Source: Roseivivax sediminis (GTDB lineage: Bacteria; Pseudomonadota; Alphaproteobacteria; Rhodobacterales; Rhodobacteraceae). From it: a stretch of DNA of 64,000 nucleotides. The notes beneath the pieces are model-generated. The model did not search any database, was not told where the DNA came from, and was given only the letters and a program-made list of their open reading frames with translations. The stretch lies in NCBI RefSeq assembly GCF_900112685.1, contig NZ_FOMS01000004.1, positions 201,025 to 265,024 of the forward strand. Direction: 5' to 3'. Both the position numbers and the translations under genes were made by a program. Shown piece after piece: positions 17,369 to 25,911 of this stretch. Numbering within the stretch: the stretch's first letter is position 1; each line of letters starts with the position of its first letter.

Positions 17369-18238
17369 CTACGATAGGTGCCCGTAGGTCTCTTGTCGGC
17401 TATCGCTTCCGCTGCGCCTGTCGTCTTCCGGCTTTGAACGGCAATGAGCCTGGAGCGAACGATGGCGGGCCGGTGGAGGCGCCACAGTGAAGTCGATCCG
17501 GAGGGTGCCGTGCCGGTCGTACCGCTGGGTGGCCTCCACCGCGAAGACATCGCGGATCAGCCCGGGTGTCAGCGTACCAGCCGGCAGGCCCTGAGTGACC
17601 AGCCGCCCCCGGTCCAGAACCGCGATGCAGTCGCAGAAGGCCGCGGCATGATCGAGATCGTGCAGGGCGATCACGCAGGTTGTCCGGAGGCTCCGCAGCA
17701 GGTCGAGCAGTTCGAGCTGATGGCGGATGTCCAGGTGGTTCGTGGGCTCGTCGAGCAGGATCTCGCGCGGCTCCTGGGCGAGGGCGCGCGCCACCTGGAC
17801 GCGCTGGCGCTCTCCGCCGGAGAGTGTGGACCAGGACTGGCCCGCACGGCCCGTCATGCCGGTCGTCTCGAGCGCGGCGGCCACCGCCGCCTCGTCGGCC
17901 GGTGTCCAGCCGCCCCAGGCGCCGCGATGGGGCGTGCGCCCCAGGCTGACCACGTCCCGCACGCGCAGTTGCATCTCGGTCGCGGAATGCTGCTCCACGA
18001 AGGCCAGCCGCCGGGCGAGCTCGGCGCGGCGAACCCTGCTGACCGGGCGCCCGTCCAGCAGCACGTCGCCCGCATCCGGGCGGCGCAGCCCGCCGAGCAG
18101 GCGCAGCAGGCTGGACTTGCCGGAGCCGTTCGGACCGACGAGCCCCAGCACACCTCCCGCCGGCGCCGTGACGCTCACGCCGTTGAGGATGCGCCGTCCT
18201 CCGGCGCTCCAGCTCACATCCCGGGCCGCGAGCGTCAT
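17369..18238 (-). CDS. btuD: Cobalamin/iron-type ABC importer ATPase (BtuD/FecE-like)
   Basis: The 289-aa ATPase has Walker A GPNGSGKSS, signature LSGGERQR and Walker B ILLDEPTNHLD, as in the FecCDE/BtuCD importer family. The last ~35 residues beyond FTVAPPPA are basic and low in structure. The normal stop may have been lost at the junction with the RiPP region. It is the third gene of an operon led by a cobalamin riboswitch, which makes corrinoid import more likely than iron-siderophore import. Its ATG overlaps the permease stop by ATGA. Family assignment is firm; substrate follows from the riboswitch. Confidence 0.88.
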   Translation of the reverse strand: MTLAARDVSWSAGGRRILNGVSVTAPAGGVLGLVGPNGSGKSSLLRLLGGLRRPDAGDVLLDGRPVSRVRRAELARRLAFVEQHSATEMQLRVRDVVSLGRTPHRGAWGGWTPADEAAVAAALETTGMTGRAGQSWSTLSGGERQRVQVARALAQEPREILLDEPTNHLDIRHQLELLDLLRSLRTTCVIALHDLDHAAAFCDCIAVLDRGRLVTQGLPAGTLTPGLIRDVFAVEATQRYDRHGTLRIDFTVAPPPARHRSLQAHCRSKPEDDRRSGSDSRQETYGHLS

Positions 18239-19263
18239 GAGGTCCTTCGCGACCGCCAGAGGATCGCCACGAAGGCGGGTGCTCCGAAAAGCGCCGTCAC
18301 CACGCCGATCGGCAGGACCTGCCCCGGAACCACGGTGCGCGAGAGCACGTCCGCCCCAACCATGAAGACCGCCCCGGCCAGCACCGTCGCCGGGATCAGT
18401 CGCTCGTGACCCGGACCGACAAGGAACCGAGTGGCATGGGGGACGACGAGCCCGACGAAGCCCACCGCTCCGATCAGGCTCACCATGGCGGCGGTGAGGA
18501 AGGCGGTGATGGCGAAGAGCTCGACCCGGACCTTGCCGGTCTCGATGCCGAGCGCCGCGGCGGCGTCCTCGCCAAAGGCGAAGGCATCGAGCGCCCGCGC
18601 GCGGCGCAGGCAGAGCAGGCCGCAGATCAGCACCACCGGCACCGCCAGCCCGGCGTCGGGCCAGCGGATGCCCCCGAGGCTGCCCAGCAGCCAGAACATG
18701 ATGCCGCGGGTCTGCTCTGCACTCGCCGAGGTCGTGACGATGAAGGAGGTCGCGGCGTTGAAGAGTTGCGAGCCGGCGATCCCCGCGAGGATGATCCGCT
18801 CGGTACCGCCTCCCGTACCCGTCGCGAGCAGGGCGACGAGCCCGAAGGCCGCCGCGGCACCGCCAAAGGCCCCGAGGGTGAGAGACACCGCGCCGGCACC
18901 CACGCCGAGGATAATCACCATGACCGCGCCGGTGGAGGCCCCGGCCGCTATGCCCAGCAGATAGGGCTCGGCCAGCGGGTTGCGCAACAAGGCCTGGAGG
19001 ACGCAGCCGCAGAGGGCAAGCGCCCCGCCCGCCGCGGCGGCCACCACCGCGCGGCTCAGGCGATAGTGCCAGACGATGCCTTCCCGGATCGGGTCCACCG
19101 TCAGGTCGAGCCCGAAGATCTGGCGTCCCAGTACCTTGAGGATCGCCGGCAGCGGAATGCGCACGTCACCGATCGAGATGGCTGCAGACCCGGCGGCGAG
19201 CAGTGCGGCTCCGGCCAGCAGCAGGAACCACCCCAGCGGGAAGCGGCGGCGGGGATAGCTCAC
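18235..19263 (-). CDS. btuC: Cobalamin-type ABC importer permease (FecCD/BtuC family)
   Basis: This is a 342-aa polytopic protein with the FecCD/BtuC pattern: an N-terminal helix (LGWFLLLAGAALLAAGSAAI), LSRAVVAAAAGGALALCGC, NPLAEPYLLGIAAGASTGAV, and GFVGLVVPHATRFLVGPGHE near the end. These are the conserved permease motifs that contact the ATPase and binding protein. The start is a GTG overlapping the stop of the binding-protein gene (GTGA). It is inferred to move corrinoids from the periplasm, because the operon is preceded by a B12 riboswitch. Confidence 0.9.
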   Translation of the reverse strand: MSYPRRRFPLGWFLLLAGAALLAAGSAAISIGDVRIPLPAILKVLGRQIFGLDLTVDPIREGIVWHYRLSRAVVAAAAGGALALCGCVLQALLRNPLAEPYLLGIAAGASTGAVMVIILGVGAGAVSLTLGAFGGAAAAFGLVALLATGTGGGTERIILAGIAGSQLFNAATSFIVTTSASAEQTRGIMFWLLGSLGGIRWPDAGLAVPVVLICGLLCLRRARALDAFAFGEDAAAALGIETGKVRVELFAITAFLTAAMVSLIGAVGFVGLVVPHATRFLVGPGHERLIPATVLAGAVFMVGADVLSRTVVPGQVLPIGVVTALFGAPAFVAILWRSRRTS

Positions 19264-20294
19264 CGCGTGAGGCCGAGGGCCGAGATGGCCTCAGCCAGCC
19301 GGGCCACGCCGTCGATCGCGCGCAGCGTAGGATTCATGGCATGGGCGTCGAGCTCCACCAGCCGGCCATCGTGCACCGCGGTCATCTGGCTGGTGAGTGG
19401 ATCGGTCTCGAGGAATTCGCGCTTGAGAGCCACATTGTCAGCCGGCTGGTTCCGCCGCTTCATCGTGCCCAGAACGATCACGTCCGGATCGTGGTCGGCA
19501 ATGGTTTCCCAGCCCACGAGCGGCCATTCCTCGTGGCTGTCGACGACATTGCGCAGACCGATCACGTTCGAGATCCACTGAGGCGCGCCGTAGCCGCCGG
19601 CCAACCAGGCCTCGCCGTCGATTTCGGGCGAAGAGAACCAGTAGACGACCGAGATCTCCTCGGCCGCCAATGCCTCGGCGTCCCGGGCCGCGGCGGCTTC
19701 GCGCTCCCGGCTATCGGCGATCAGGGCCTCGCCCTCCGAAGGCACACCGCCGATATCTGCCAGCTCCGCGACCTCCCGGTAAAGCAGGTCCGAACTCCAC
19801 GCCTCGGACCGGGCGCCGTCACCAGAGGCGGCGCCGAACTCGCTCTTGGCGCATTCCGCAGGCGAGACGTAGACGGGAATGCCGAAATCCTCGAACTGTG
19901 CGAAGGTTCCGACGCGCCCCTGCTCAGGCCCGATGTCGTTGATCCACTGGACGGCGACCATGTCGGGCCTCGTGCCGACAACCGCCTCGAAGCCAGGCGT
20001 ATTCTCGGCAATCCTCGGCAGGTTCGCCCCCGCTTCGGCAAGCTCCCCGGGCAGGTCACTGACCCAGGTCGCGGTTCCGGCGATCCGGTCGGCCAGCCCG
20101 AGCGAGAGCAGGATCTCGGTGGTGCCCTGCCCGATAGAGACGATGCGCTCGGGGGCTTCGTCGAATTCCAGCGTGCGGCCGCAATTCTCGATTGTCACGG
20201 CGGCACCGCCGACCTGCGCCAGCGCGGGAAACGCCAGGCCGGCGGCCATCAGGAGGGAAAGGCCGCCCACGGCGACCGGGATGTACTTGGTCAT
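19260..20294 (-). CDS. btuF: Periplasmic cobalamin-type substrate-binding protein (BtuF-like)
   Basis: The 344-aa product starts with a signal peptide ending LAFPALAQ (residues 1-27). It is followed by RIVSIGQGTTEILLSLGLADRI, the usual beginning of class III binding proteins (BtuF/FhuD), and DPDVIVLG with later helical lobes. The ATG at 20294 is preferred. An upstream in-frame extension of 96 codons is possible but would run through the riboswitch and would destroy the signal peptide. A ribosome site, GGAGAAGGACC, lies just upstream. It is the first gene of the btuFCD operon. Confidence 0.9.
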   Translation of the reverse strand: MTKYIPVAVGGLSLLMAAGLAFPALAQVGGAAVTIENCGRTLEFDEAPERIVSIGQGTTEILLSLGLADRIAGTATWVSDLPGELAEAGANLPRIAENTPGFEAVVGTRPDMVAVQWINDIGPEQGRVGTFAQFEDFGIPVYVSPAECAKSEFGAASGDGARSEAWSSDLLYREVAELADIGGVPSEGEALIADSREREAAAARDAEALAAEEISVVYWFSSPEIDGEAWLAGGYGAPQWISNVIGLRNVVDSHEEWPLVGWETIADHDPDVIVLGTMKRRNQPADNVALKREFLETDPLTSQMTAVHDGRLVELDAHAMNPTLRAIDGVARLAEAISALGLTR

Positions 20295-20364
20295 GTCTGG
20301 TCCTTCTCCGGACGCCCCGCCCGGATCGGTTGCGGTGACAGGCCGTGCCTCATGCCTCGGCCCG

Positions 20365-20560
20365 GAACGGCAGGTCTCCTGACTCGTGGCCTGTCGCGCC
20401 CCGATCCGCCTTCCCGCGCAGTGCGCGCAGTGGCTCCGGCATCGGCCGGAAGGAACGGAGCGGCCACTTACAGTTGCGGGGGCAGTCCCGGACTTGCGCC
20501 GAAGGGGCGCGCACCGGATTCCCTTTTGATCCCGAAGGAGCCGTTCCCGACCGGTTGAAT
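20365..20560 (-). promoter_or_regulatory. Cobalamin (B12) riboswitch
   Basis: Read on the - strand, the leader contains GGGAATCCGGTGCG, then CCCCGCAACTGTAA, the GCCACTG element, and the B12 box GAGTCAGGAGACCTGCC (20369-20385). These occur in the canonical order and spacing of cobalamin riboswitches. It ends about 70 nt before the btuF start. In the family, adenosylcobalamin binding turns down transport gene expression, so this links the downstream importer to B12 status. Borders are approximate. Confidence 0.95.
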
Positions 20561-20811
20561 AGTCTCTGCGTGGTGCTGTCAACGAGTTCGCGGCGCGGAG
20601 GCTCGGCTTGAAGGGAGATTGACCCCGCTCCGACAGACGCGCTGCGTAATCCCGGGGAGCCTCGGAAAATGCGTTCTATTCCATGGGGATGCTTGCGGTG
20701 TCGGCAGCATCCCCCGCATCGGGCACCGGTCTCGCGCGCAATTGGACCGGCGCCCATCGCCCGGCCAGGACGGGCATTCGCTTGACACGCTCGACGCTTC
20801 AGTACTAGCGT
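20561..20811. other. Divergent intergenic region between btu leader and iclR
   Basis: No gene is supported here. It must hold the promoter of the riboswitch transcript (- strand) and that of iclR (+ strand). A TTGACA at 20782-20787 followed by TACTAG at 20803-20808 (15-nt gap, shorter than ideal) is a possible iclR promoter. Confidence 0.4.
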
Positions 20812-20845
20812 GTTCGACATGATGCACATGTTCAACATACTGAAC
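20812..20845 (+). promoter_or_regulatory. Candidate IclR operator (two overlapping inverted repeats)
   Basis: GTTCGACATG (20812-20821) and CATGTTCAAC (20827-20836) form an 8-of-10 inverted repeat around ATGCA. The second arm overlaps a perfect GTTCA-N6-TGAAC repeat (20830-20845). Both end just before the iclR start at 20851, a position suited to autorepression. Binding by the IclR protein is inferred. Confidence 0.5.
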
Positions 20846-20850
20846 GATCG

Positions 20851-21588
20851 ATGAGTTCGGGTCGTGGCTCGGAGAGGGTGCTCCTCCTGCTGGAGTGGAT
20901 GGCGGAACAACCGGATTCCGTGTCCCTGGCGGCGGCAAGTGCGGCCCTTGGTGCGCCGAAATCGAGCGTTCTCAACCTGCTCAGGATGCTCGTCGACATG
21001 GGCTATGCAGAGAAGGCGTCTGAGCACAGCTACCGCCTGATCCGGCTGCCCGGAGAGGTCGGATCCGGTCGTGCGATGCACGGCACGCTCCTTCGGCAGA
21101 CCCGGCCTGCGCTCGAAGCCGCCGTGCAGCACTCGCAGGAAAGCGGCTTCGTCGCGGTCCTGGAGGACGGCCAGGTCCGATATCTGTGCAAGGTCCTGCC
21201 GGACCGGGAAATCCGCTACGACCGAGACATCACGGTCTTGAGAAACCCGTTTCGCGTGAGCAGCGGCATCGTCCTGCTGACCGGTCTCGAGAACACGGCA
21301 CTGACTGCCGCCGCACGGACTGCGGAGGCTCATGGCTACGGCGATCCCGCGAACCTCGTCGAACGGGTCGCCGAAGCGCACCGCGACGGCTACGCCGTGA
21401 CCCGCCGCGGCGTCGTCGAGGGTGCGGCCGGTGTAGCCGCGCCGATCTACGGCCCGAACTACGAGGTCGTTGCGGCACTCAACATTGCGGGGCCGGCGGA
21501 CCGGCTGGCGGACCATCTGACCGACATCATCGACATCACGACCACCAGCGCACGGGCCGCAAGCGCGGCCCTCGCGCGCCGCTCATGA
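20851..21588 (+). CDS. IclR family transcriptional regulator
   Basis: This 245-aa protein has an N-terminal winged helix (residues about 5-65, with LAAASAALGAPKSSVLNLLRML as the recognition part). The C-terminal effector domain contains RYLCKVLPDREIRYD, FRVSSGIVLLTGL and GVAAPIYGPNYEVVAALNIAGPADRL, the typical end of IclR sensors. It is encoded immediately upstream of, and in the same direction as, the tripartite transporter and CoA-transferase genes, so it probably controls them in response to their carboxylate substrate. The ATG at 20851 fits the domain start, though no strong ribosome site is seen. Confidence 0.92.
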   Translation: MSSGRGSERVLLLLEWMAEQPDSVSLAAASAALGAPKSSVLNLLRMLVDMGYAEKASEHSYRLIRLPGEVGSGRAMHGTLLRQTRPALEAAVQHSQESGFVAVLEDGQVRYLCKVLPDREIRYDRDITVLRNPFRVSSGIVLLTGLENTALTAAARTAEAHGYGDPANLVERVAEAHRDGYAVTRRGVVEGAAGVAAPIYGPNYEVVAALNIAGPADRLADHLTDIIDITTTSARAASAALARRS

Positions 21589-21652
21589 CATGACGGCGCA
21601 TACCGGAGTGCACGAGACGCGCTCCACGAACCAGTCTCCGAGGGAGGATACC

Positions 21653-22618
21653 TTGACCAAGATCACACTGACCGGAAGCATCGGTCTTGCAGGCATCGGT
21701 CTGATCGCACTCGCCGGCCCGATCGCCGCACAAGAGTTCCCCGAGCGCCCGATCGAGTTCGTCGCGGGCTACGGTCCCGGCGGTGGCCACGACACCATGC
21801 TGCGCACGATGGCGCGGCTGATCGAAGAACAGGATCTTGTCGATGTGCCGATCAACGTCGTGAACAAGGAAGGCGGCAGTTCCGCCGTGGCGATGGGCTA
21901 CCTGAACGCCCGCGCGGGCGATCCGCACTACCTGATGTCGATCACCTCATCGCACATCGCAACGCCGCTCACCTCGAACATCGGGCTGGATTACTCCGAT
22001 TTCACCCCGATCGCCCGGCTCGGCATCGACCCCGAACTGCTGGTGGTGAACGCGAGCAGCGACTTCGAAAGCCTCGAGCAACTCATGCAGGCCGAAGACA
22101 CGCTCAATGTCGGCGGTACCGCCACGGGCAGCATTGAGCACATCGTGACAATGCAACTCGCCGAAGCGACCGACCTCGACCTGAACTTCATCCCGTTCCA
22201 AGGGGACGGCGAGGTTGTGACGGCGCTCCTGTCGAACCAGATCGATCTTGCGATCGCGAACCCGGGCCCGGTCGCGGATTATCTGGACAGCGACCAGTTC
22301 CGCGCGCTGGCGATCAGCACGGAAGAACGGATCGACAACCTGCCCGACGTACCGACCTTTACCGAGCAGGGTGTCGACATCACGATCAGCCTGTTCCGTG
22401 GCCTGACAGCGGCGCCGGACATCTCGGACGAGGCGCGCGCGGCATTGACCGAAATGGTGACGACGCTCTTCGAGACCGAGCAATGGCAGGACGAGTATAT
22501 CGAACCGAATGCCGTCGTTCCGCTCGTGATCACCGGCGAGGAGTTTGCCGACTACCTCGGCAAAACCGAAGAGGTCTATCGCGAGACCTTGGGTGAACTG
22601 GACATGCTGAGCCAGTAA
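21653..22618 (+). CDS. Tripartite tricarboxylate transporter binding protein (TctC family)
   Basis: This 321-aa protein has a signal peptide ending GPIAAQ, then EFPERPIEFVAGYGPGGGHD. That is the Bug/TctC signature (the usual form is ERPI..VVP..PGG..D). Later segments include NKEGGSSAVAMGYL and LPDVPTFTEQGVD. It captures a carboxylate in the periplasm for the TctAB permease. The start is a TTG at 21653 because GGGAGG lies 5 nt upstream and it gives a clean signal peptide. An upstream ATG at 21590 would add 21 polar residues. It lies 64 nt after iclR. Confidence 0.92.
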   Translation: MTKITLTGSIGLAGIGLIALAGPIAAQEFPERPIEFVAGYGPGGGHDTMLRTMARLIEEQDLVDVPINVVNKEGGSSAVAMGYLNARAGDPHYLMSITSSHIATPLTSNIGLDYSDFTPIARLGIDPELLVVNASSDFESLEQLMQAEDTLNVGGTATGSIEHIVTMQLAEATDLDLNFIPFQGDGEVVTALLSNQIDLAIANPGPVADYLDSDQFRALAISTEERIDNLPDVPTFTEQGVDITISLFRGLTAAPDISDEARAALTEMVTTLFETEQWQDEYIEPNAVVPLVITGEEFADYLGKTEEVYRETLGELDMLSQ

Positions 22619-22696
22619 GGTATGCGCCCGGCCCCGGAAACGACGGGCCGGGCATCCCACAGACAGCGATACCGCTCAAACTCGCCGGAGGTTTCC

Positions 22697-23140
22697 ATGC
22701 GAGCGTCCGAACTCGTCCTACTGGTGACGATTGCCGGCTTCTCGGCCGTGCTTTGCGTCCAAAGTCTCGAATTCCGCTACACGTCGGCGCAAGGTTTCGG
22801 GCCGGGCTTCGTGCCCATGAACTTTGCAATCGCCACACTGGTCCTCGGTCTTTTGATCATGCTGAAGTCGCGAAAAGCGACCTCCGACGCGACGGCCCCG
22901 TCTGCCATCGGTGAAAGATTCAGGGCCGCCCTTCCCGCAGTCGCGGCGGCGGCGCTCCTCTTCGCCGCGACATATGTCATGCATCTCGGATCGGTCCTGC
23001 TGCCGCTGTTCGCGGTCATGGTCGTCATTTCGCTGACCATGCTGGGGCATTCGCTGATCCGGGCTCTCCTGCTCAATGCAATCACGCTCGCAGCCGTGTT
23101 CGCCATCTTCAATCTCTGGCTGAACATTCCGGTCACCTGA
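22697..23140 (+). CDS. Tripartite tricarboxylate transporter small membrane subunit (TctB family)
   Basis: This 147-aa protein has four predicted membrane helices: LVLLVTIAGFSAVLCVQSL, MNFAIATLVLGLLIMLKS, two central ones, and a C-terminal one. It also has the GFGPGFVP turn characteristic of TctB. It sits between the binding protein and the large subunit, the conserved order tctC-tctB-tctA. The ATG at 22697 has GGAGG 7 nt upstream. Confidence 0.9.
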   Translation: MRASELVLLVTIAGFSAVLCVQSLEFRYTSAQGFGPGFVPMNFAIATLVLGLLIMLKSRKATSDATAPSAIGERFRAALPAVAAAALLFAATYVMHLGSVLLPLFAVMVVISLTMLGHSLIRALLLNAITLAAVFAIFNLWLNIPVT

Positions 23141-23159
23141 TCAGAAAGGCGCTTTCCAC

Positions 23160-24671
23160 ATGGAAGCTCTAAGCAACCTGATGATTGGGTTCGGCGAAGT
23201 GCTGACCCCATTCAACATCGCCATCATCTTTGCCGCGGGCCTCATCGGAACCGTCGTTGGCGCACTTCCCGGTCTCGGACCGTCCGCGGGCATCGCCCTG
23301 ATGCTCCCGCTGACCTTCGGCATGAGCGAGGCGTCCGGCCTGTGCCTGCTGACCGGCGTCTACATGGGCACGATGTATGGGGGCCGGATCACCGCGATCC
23401 TGATCAACGCCCCCGGCGATGCGCCGGCCATCATCACCGCCCTCGAAGGCTATCCGATGATGCAGAAGGGCCGCGGCGCCATGGCGCTCGGCATTTCCGC
23501 CGTCGCGTCCTTCGTAGGGGGTCTCTTCGGGCTCGCGGTGCTCATCTTCCTGGCCCCTGTCATCGCCTCCTACGCCATCTACCTCGGCGCCCCGGAATAC
23601 TTCCTGCTGATGGCGGTCGGACTCGCCACGGTCATGCTTCTGGCAGGCGACAGCATGCTCAAGGCGTTCTTCGTGACATGCCTCGGCGTTCTGGTCAGCA
23701 CCTTCGGCAGTGACTACGTCTCCGGCCAGATCCGCTTCGCCTACGTGCCGGAACTCATCGAGGGCATCGATTTCGTCGCGATCATCATTGGCCTCTACGG
23801 CCTCGGCGAGGTTCTCTACAATCTCGAGAAGAAGGTGAAGCTCGAACTCGGCAAGCCGCGGTTCAGCATCCGGGAATTCGTGCCCGGTCGAAGCGAACTC
23901 GGCGAGGCCGCGGCTCCGACGATGCGCGGCTCGGTCCTCGGAACGCTGATCGGGATCGTTCCGGGCGCCGGTGCGACCGTGGCGACCTTTCTCGATTACG
24001 CACTGGAAAAACGGATTTCGAAGCGGCCGGAGAATTTCGGAAAAGGCGAAATCAGCGGCCTGGCCGGCCCGGAGGCCACAAACAACGCCGCGGTTCCCGG
24101 CTCGCTCATTCCGCTGATCACGCTTGGCATTCCCGGGTCCGGCGGAACCGCCATCATGCTCGGCGCGCTGATCATGTTCGGGATGAGGCCGGGGCCTCTC
24201 CTGATGACGACGTCGGGCGACATCGTGTGGGCCATGATCGCGGGCCTCGTGCTGGCCAACTTCTTCCTGCTGCTGTCGAACATTCTGCTGATCCCGGTCT
24301 TCATCAACCTGCTGCGGACCATTCAGAACAATCTGGCAAACGTCGTCATAGCGCTCTGCGTGGTTGGCGCCTTCTCCCTGAGCTACAGCCCCTTCAACAT
24401 CTGGATCATGCTGATCTTCGGCGTGCTGGGGTACCTGTTCAAGAAGAACGACTATCCGACCGGACCGTTCATTCTGGCGGTCGTTCTGGCGCCACTCGCC
24501 GAGAACTACTTCCGCCAGGCGGTGATGCTGGGCCAGGGCAGCGCCGCGATCTTCGTCGAGCGGCCGATCTCTCTCACCATCCTCATCCTGATGGTCCTTA
24601 TCGTCGCGGGGTCGGTTTTCGGTCGCCTTCGGGCCCGGAAGCTTCGCGAGATGCGCAACCCCGAAGAATGA
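23160..24671 (+). CDS. Tripartite tricarboxylate transporter large permease subunit (TctA family)
   Basis: The 503-aa polytopic protein contains the family hallmarks GTVVGALPGLGPSAGIALML near residue 30 and the internal repeat GTLIGIVPGAGATVATFLDY near residue 260. It also has MYGGRITAILINAPGDAPA and GLAGPEATNNAAVPGSLIP. It forms the channel with TctB for cation-driven uptake of a di- or tricarboxylate. It follows tctB by 19 nt. The substrate is not given by the sequence; the downstream CoA-transferase and lyase suggest an acid metabolised as its CoA thioester. Confidence 0.95.
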   Translation: MEALSNLMIGFGEVLTPFNIAIIFAAGLIGTVVGALPGLGPSAGIALMLPLTFGMSEASGLCLLTGVYMGTMYGGRITAILINAPGDAPAIITALEGYPMMQKGRGAMALGISAVASFVGGLFGLAVLIFLAPVIASYAIYLGAPEYFLLMAVGLATVMLLAGDSMLKAFFVTCLGVLVSTFGSDYVSGQIRFAYVPELIEGIDFVAIIIGLYGLGEVLYNLEKKVKLELGKPRFSIREFVPGRSELGEAAAPTMRGSVLGTLIGIVPGAGATVATFLDYALEKRISKRPENFGKGEISGLAGPEATNNAAVPGSLIPLITLGIPGSGGTAIMLGALIMFGMRPGPLLMTTSGDIVWAMIAGLVLANFFLLLSNILLIPVFINLLRTIQNNLANVVIALCVVGAFSLSYSPFNIWIMLIFGVLGYLFKKNDYPTGPFILAVVLAPLAENYFRQAVMLGQGSAAIFVERPISLTILILMVLIVAGSVFGRLRARKLREMRNPEE

Positions 24672-24681
24672 AAGAGACACC

Positions 24682-25911
24682 ATGAGCTGGCAGAAATTCA
24701 CTTTCGACGACACCACCGGAGGTCCGATGGCAGGCGTCCGGGTCGTGGATCTATCGCGCCTCGTGGCCGGGAACATGGCCTCGCTGCAACTGGCGGATTT
24801 CGGGGCCGACGTCATCAAGGTCGAACCGCTCCCGACGGGTGATCCGCTCAGGGCCTGGAAGCAAAGCGGAACGTCGACGTTCTGGAAGGTCTACGGGCGA
24901 AACAAGCGGAGCATCGGGGTGGACTTCCGAAAGGAGGGCGCGATCGATCTGCTCAGGAAGCTGATCGCAACCGCAGACGTGCTGATCGAGAGCTTTCGTC
25001 CGGGCACCCTGGAAAAGATGGGGCTCGGACCGGATGTTCTGCACGAACTGGCCCCGGGCCTCGTGATCCTTCGGGTTTCCGGTTTCGGTCAGACCGGCCC
25101 CTACTCGTCCCGTCCGGGCTTCGGCACTCTCGTCGAAGGCATGTCCGGCTTTGCATCCCGAAACGGGGAGGAAGGCGGTGATCCCCTGCTTCCCCCGCTC
25201 GCGCTCGCGGACATGATCGCCGGGATATACGGCTCGAACGCGGTTCTGATGTCTTTGCGCGCCCGCGAAGCCACGGGCCGTGGGCAGGTCGTCGATCTCG
25301 GATTGCTGGACGCTATGACCTCCGTGCTCGGCCCGGAGGCCCTGGACTTCCAACTCTCGCAGAAACCGAAGCCGAGACTTGGCAACGGTTCCAACCAGTC
25401 GAGCCCGCGCAACGTCTACCAGGCGAAGGACGGCGGCTATATCGCGCTCTCCGCCTCCATGCAGAAGACCGCGGAGCGCGTCTTCCGGTGCATCGGCCGG
25501 GAGGACCTGATCGACCATCCGGACTACTGCAACAACGAACGGCGCGTGGCTCGCAGGGGTGAAGTGGACCGGATCGTCGGCGACTGGATCGGCGCCCGCA
25601 CGACCGAGGACGTCCTGACCGTTTTCGACGAAAACGGAATAACCGCGGCGCCCGTCTACGACATGTCCGACATATCCTCGGACCCCCACTTCCGCGATCG
25701 AGGAATATACGTGGCGCTGCCCGACGATGAACTGGGATCCGTGTCGATGCACGCACCGGTGCCCCGATTGTCGGCCACACCCGGAGCCTTCCATCGCCCC
25801 GCACCGTCAATCTCCGAACATGCGCATCAGGTACTTGCGGACACCGGCATGGACGCACAGGAGGTTGCCGACCTGATGGAACGCGGCGTCGTCGGGAGGG
25901 CCCCGGAATGA
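24682..25911 (+). CDS. Family III CoA-transferase (CaiB/BaiF type)
   Basis: This 409-aa enzyme has the type III pattern: MAGVRVVDLSRLVAGNMASL at the start, GADVIKVEPLPTGDPLR, and SFRPGTLEKMGLG. A likely catalytic Asp lies in LALADMIAGIYGSNA (about residue 172), and FDENGITAAPVYDM near the end. It transfers CoA from an acyl donor such as succinyl-CoA to a carboxylate. The gene lies 10 nt after tctA and overlaps the lyase gene by ATGA, so it probably activates the imported acid for cleavage. The acid is unknown; mesaconate, citramalate, malate or itaconate relatives are possible. Confidence 0.92.
   Translation: MSWQKFTFDDTTGGPMAGVRVVDLSRLVAGNMASLQLADFGADVIKVEPLPTGDPLRAWKQSGTSTFWKVYGRNKRSIGVDFRKEGAIDLLRKLIATADVLIESFRPGTLEKMGLGPDVLHELAPGLVILRVSGFGQTGPYSSRPGFGTLVEGMSGFASRNGEEGGDPLLPPLALADMIAGIYGSNAVLMSLRAREATGRGQVVDLGLLDAMTSVLGPEALDFQLSQKPKPRLGNGSNQSSPRNVYQAKDGGYIALSASMQKTAERVFRCIGREDLIDHPDYCNNERRVARRGEVDRIVGDWIGARTTEDVLTVFDENGITAAPVYDMSDISSDPHFRDRGIYVALPDDELGSVSMHAPVPRLSATPGAFHRPAPSISEHAHQVLADTGMDAQEVADLMERGVVGRAPE

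Noticed and set aside
17163-17387. 74-residue frame after the hydrolase as a RiPP precursor
   Set aside because: It has no leader/core pattern and no Cys-rich or Ser/Thr-rich tail, and its middle matches the hydrolase C-terminus, so it is a gene remnant.
19260-20582. 440-residue version of BtuF with a 96-residue N-terminal extension
   Set aside because: The extension is encoded by the cobalamin riboswitch and would hide the signal peptide.
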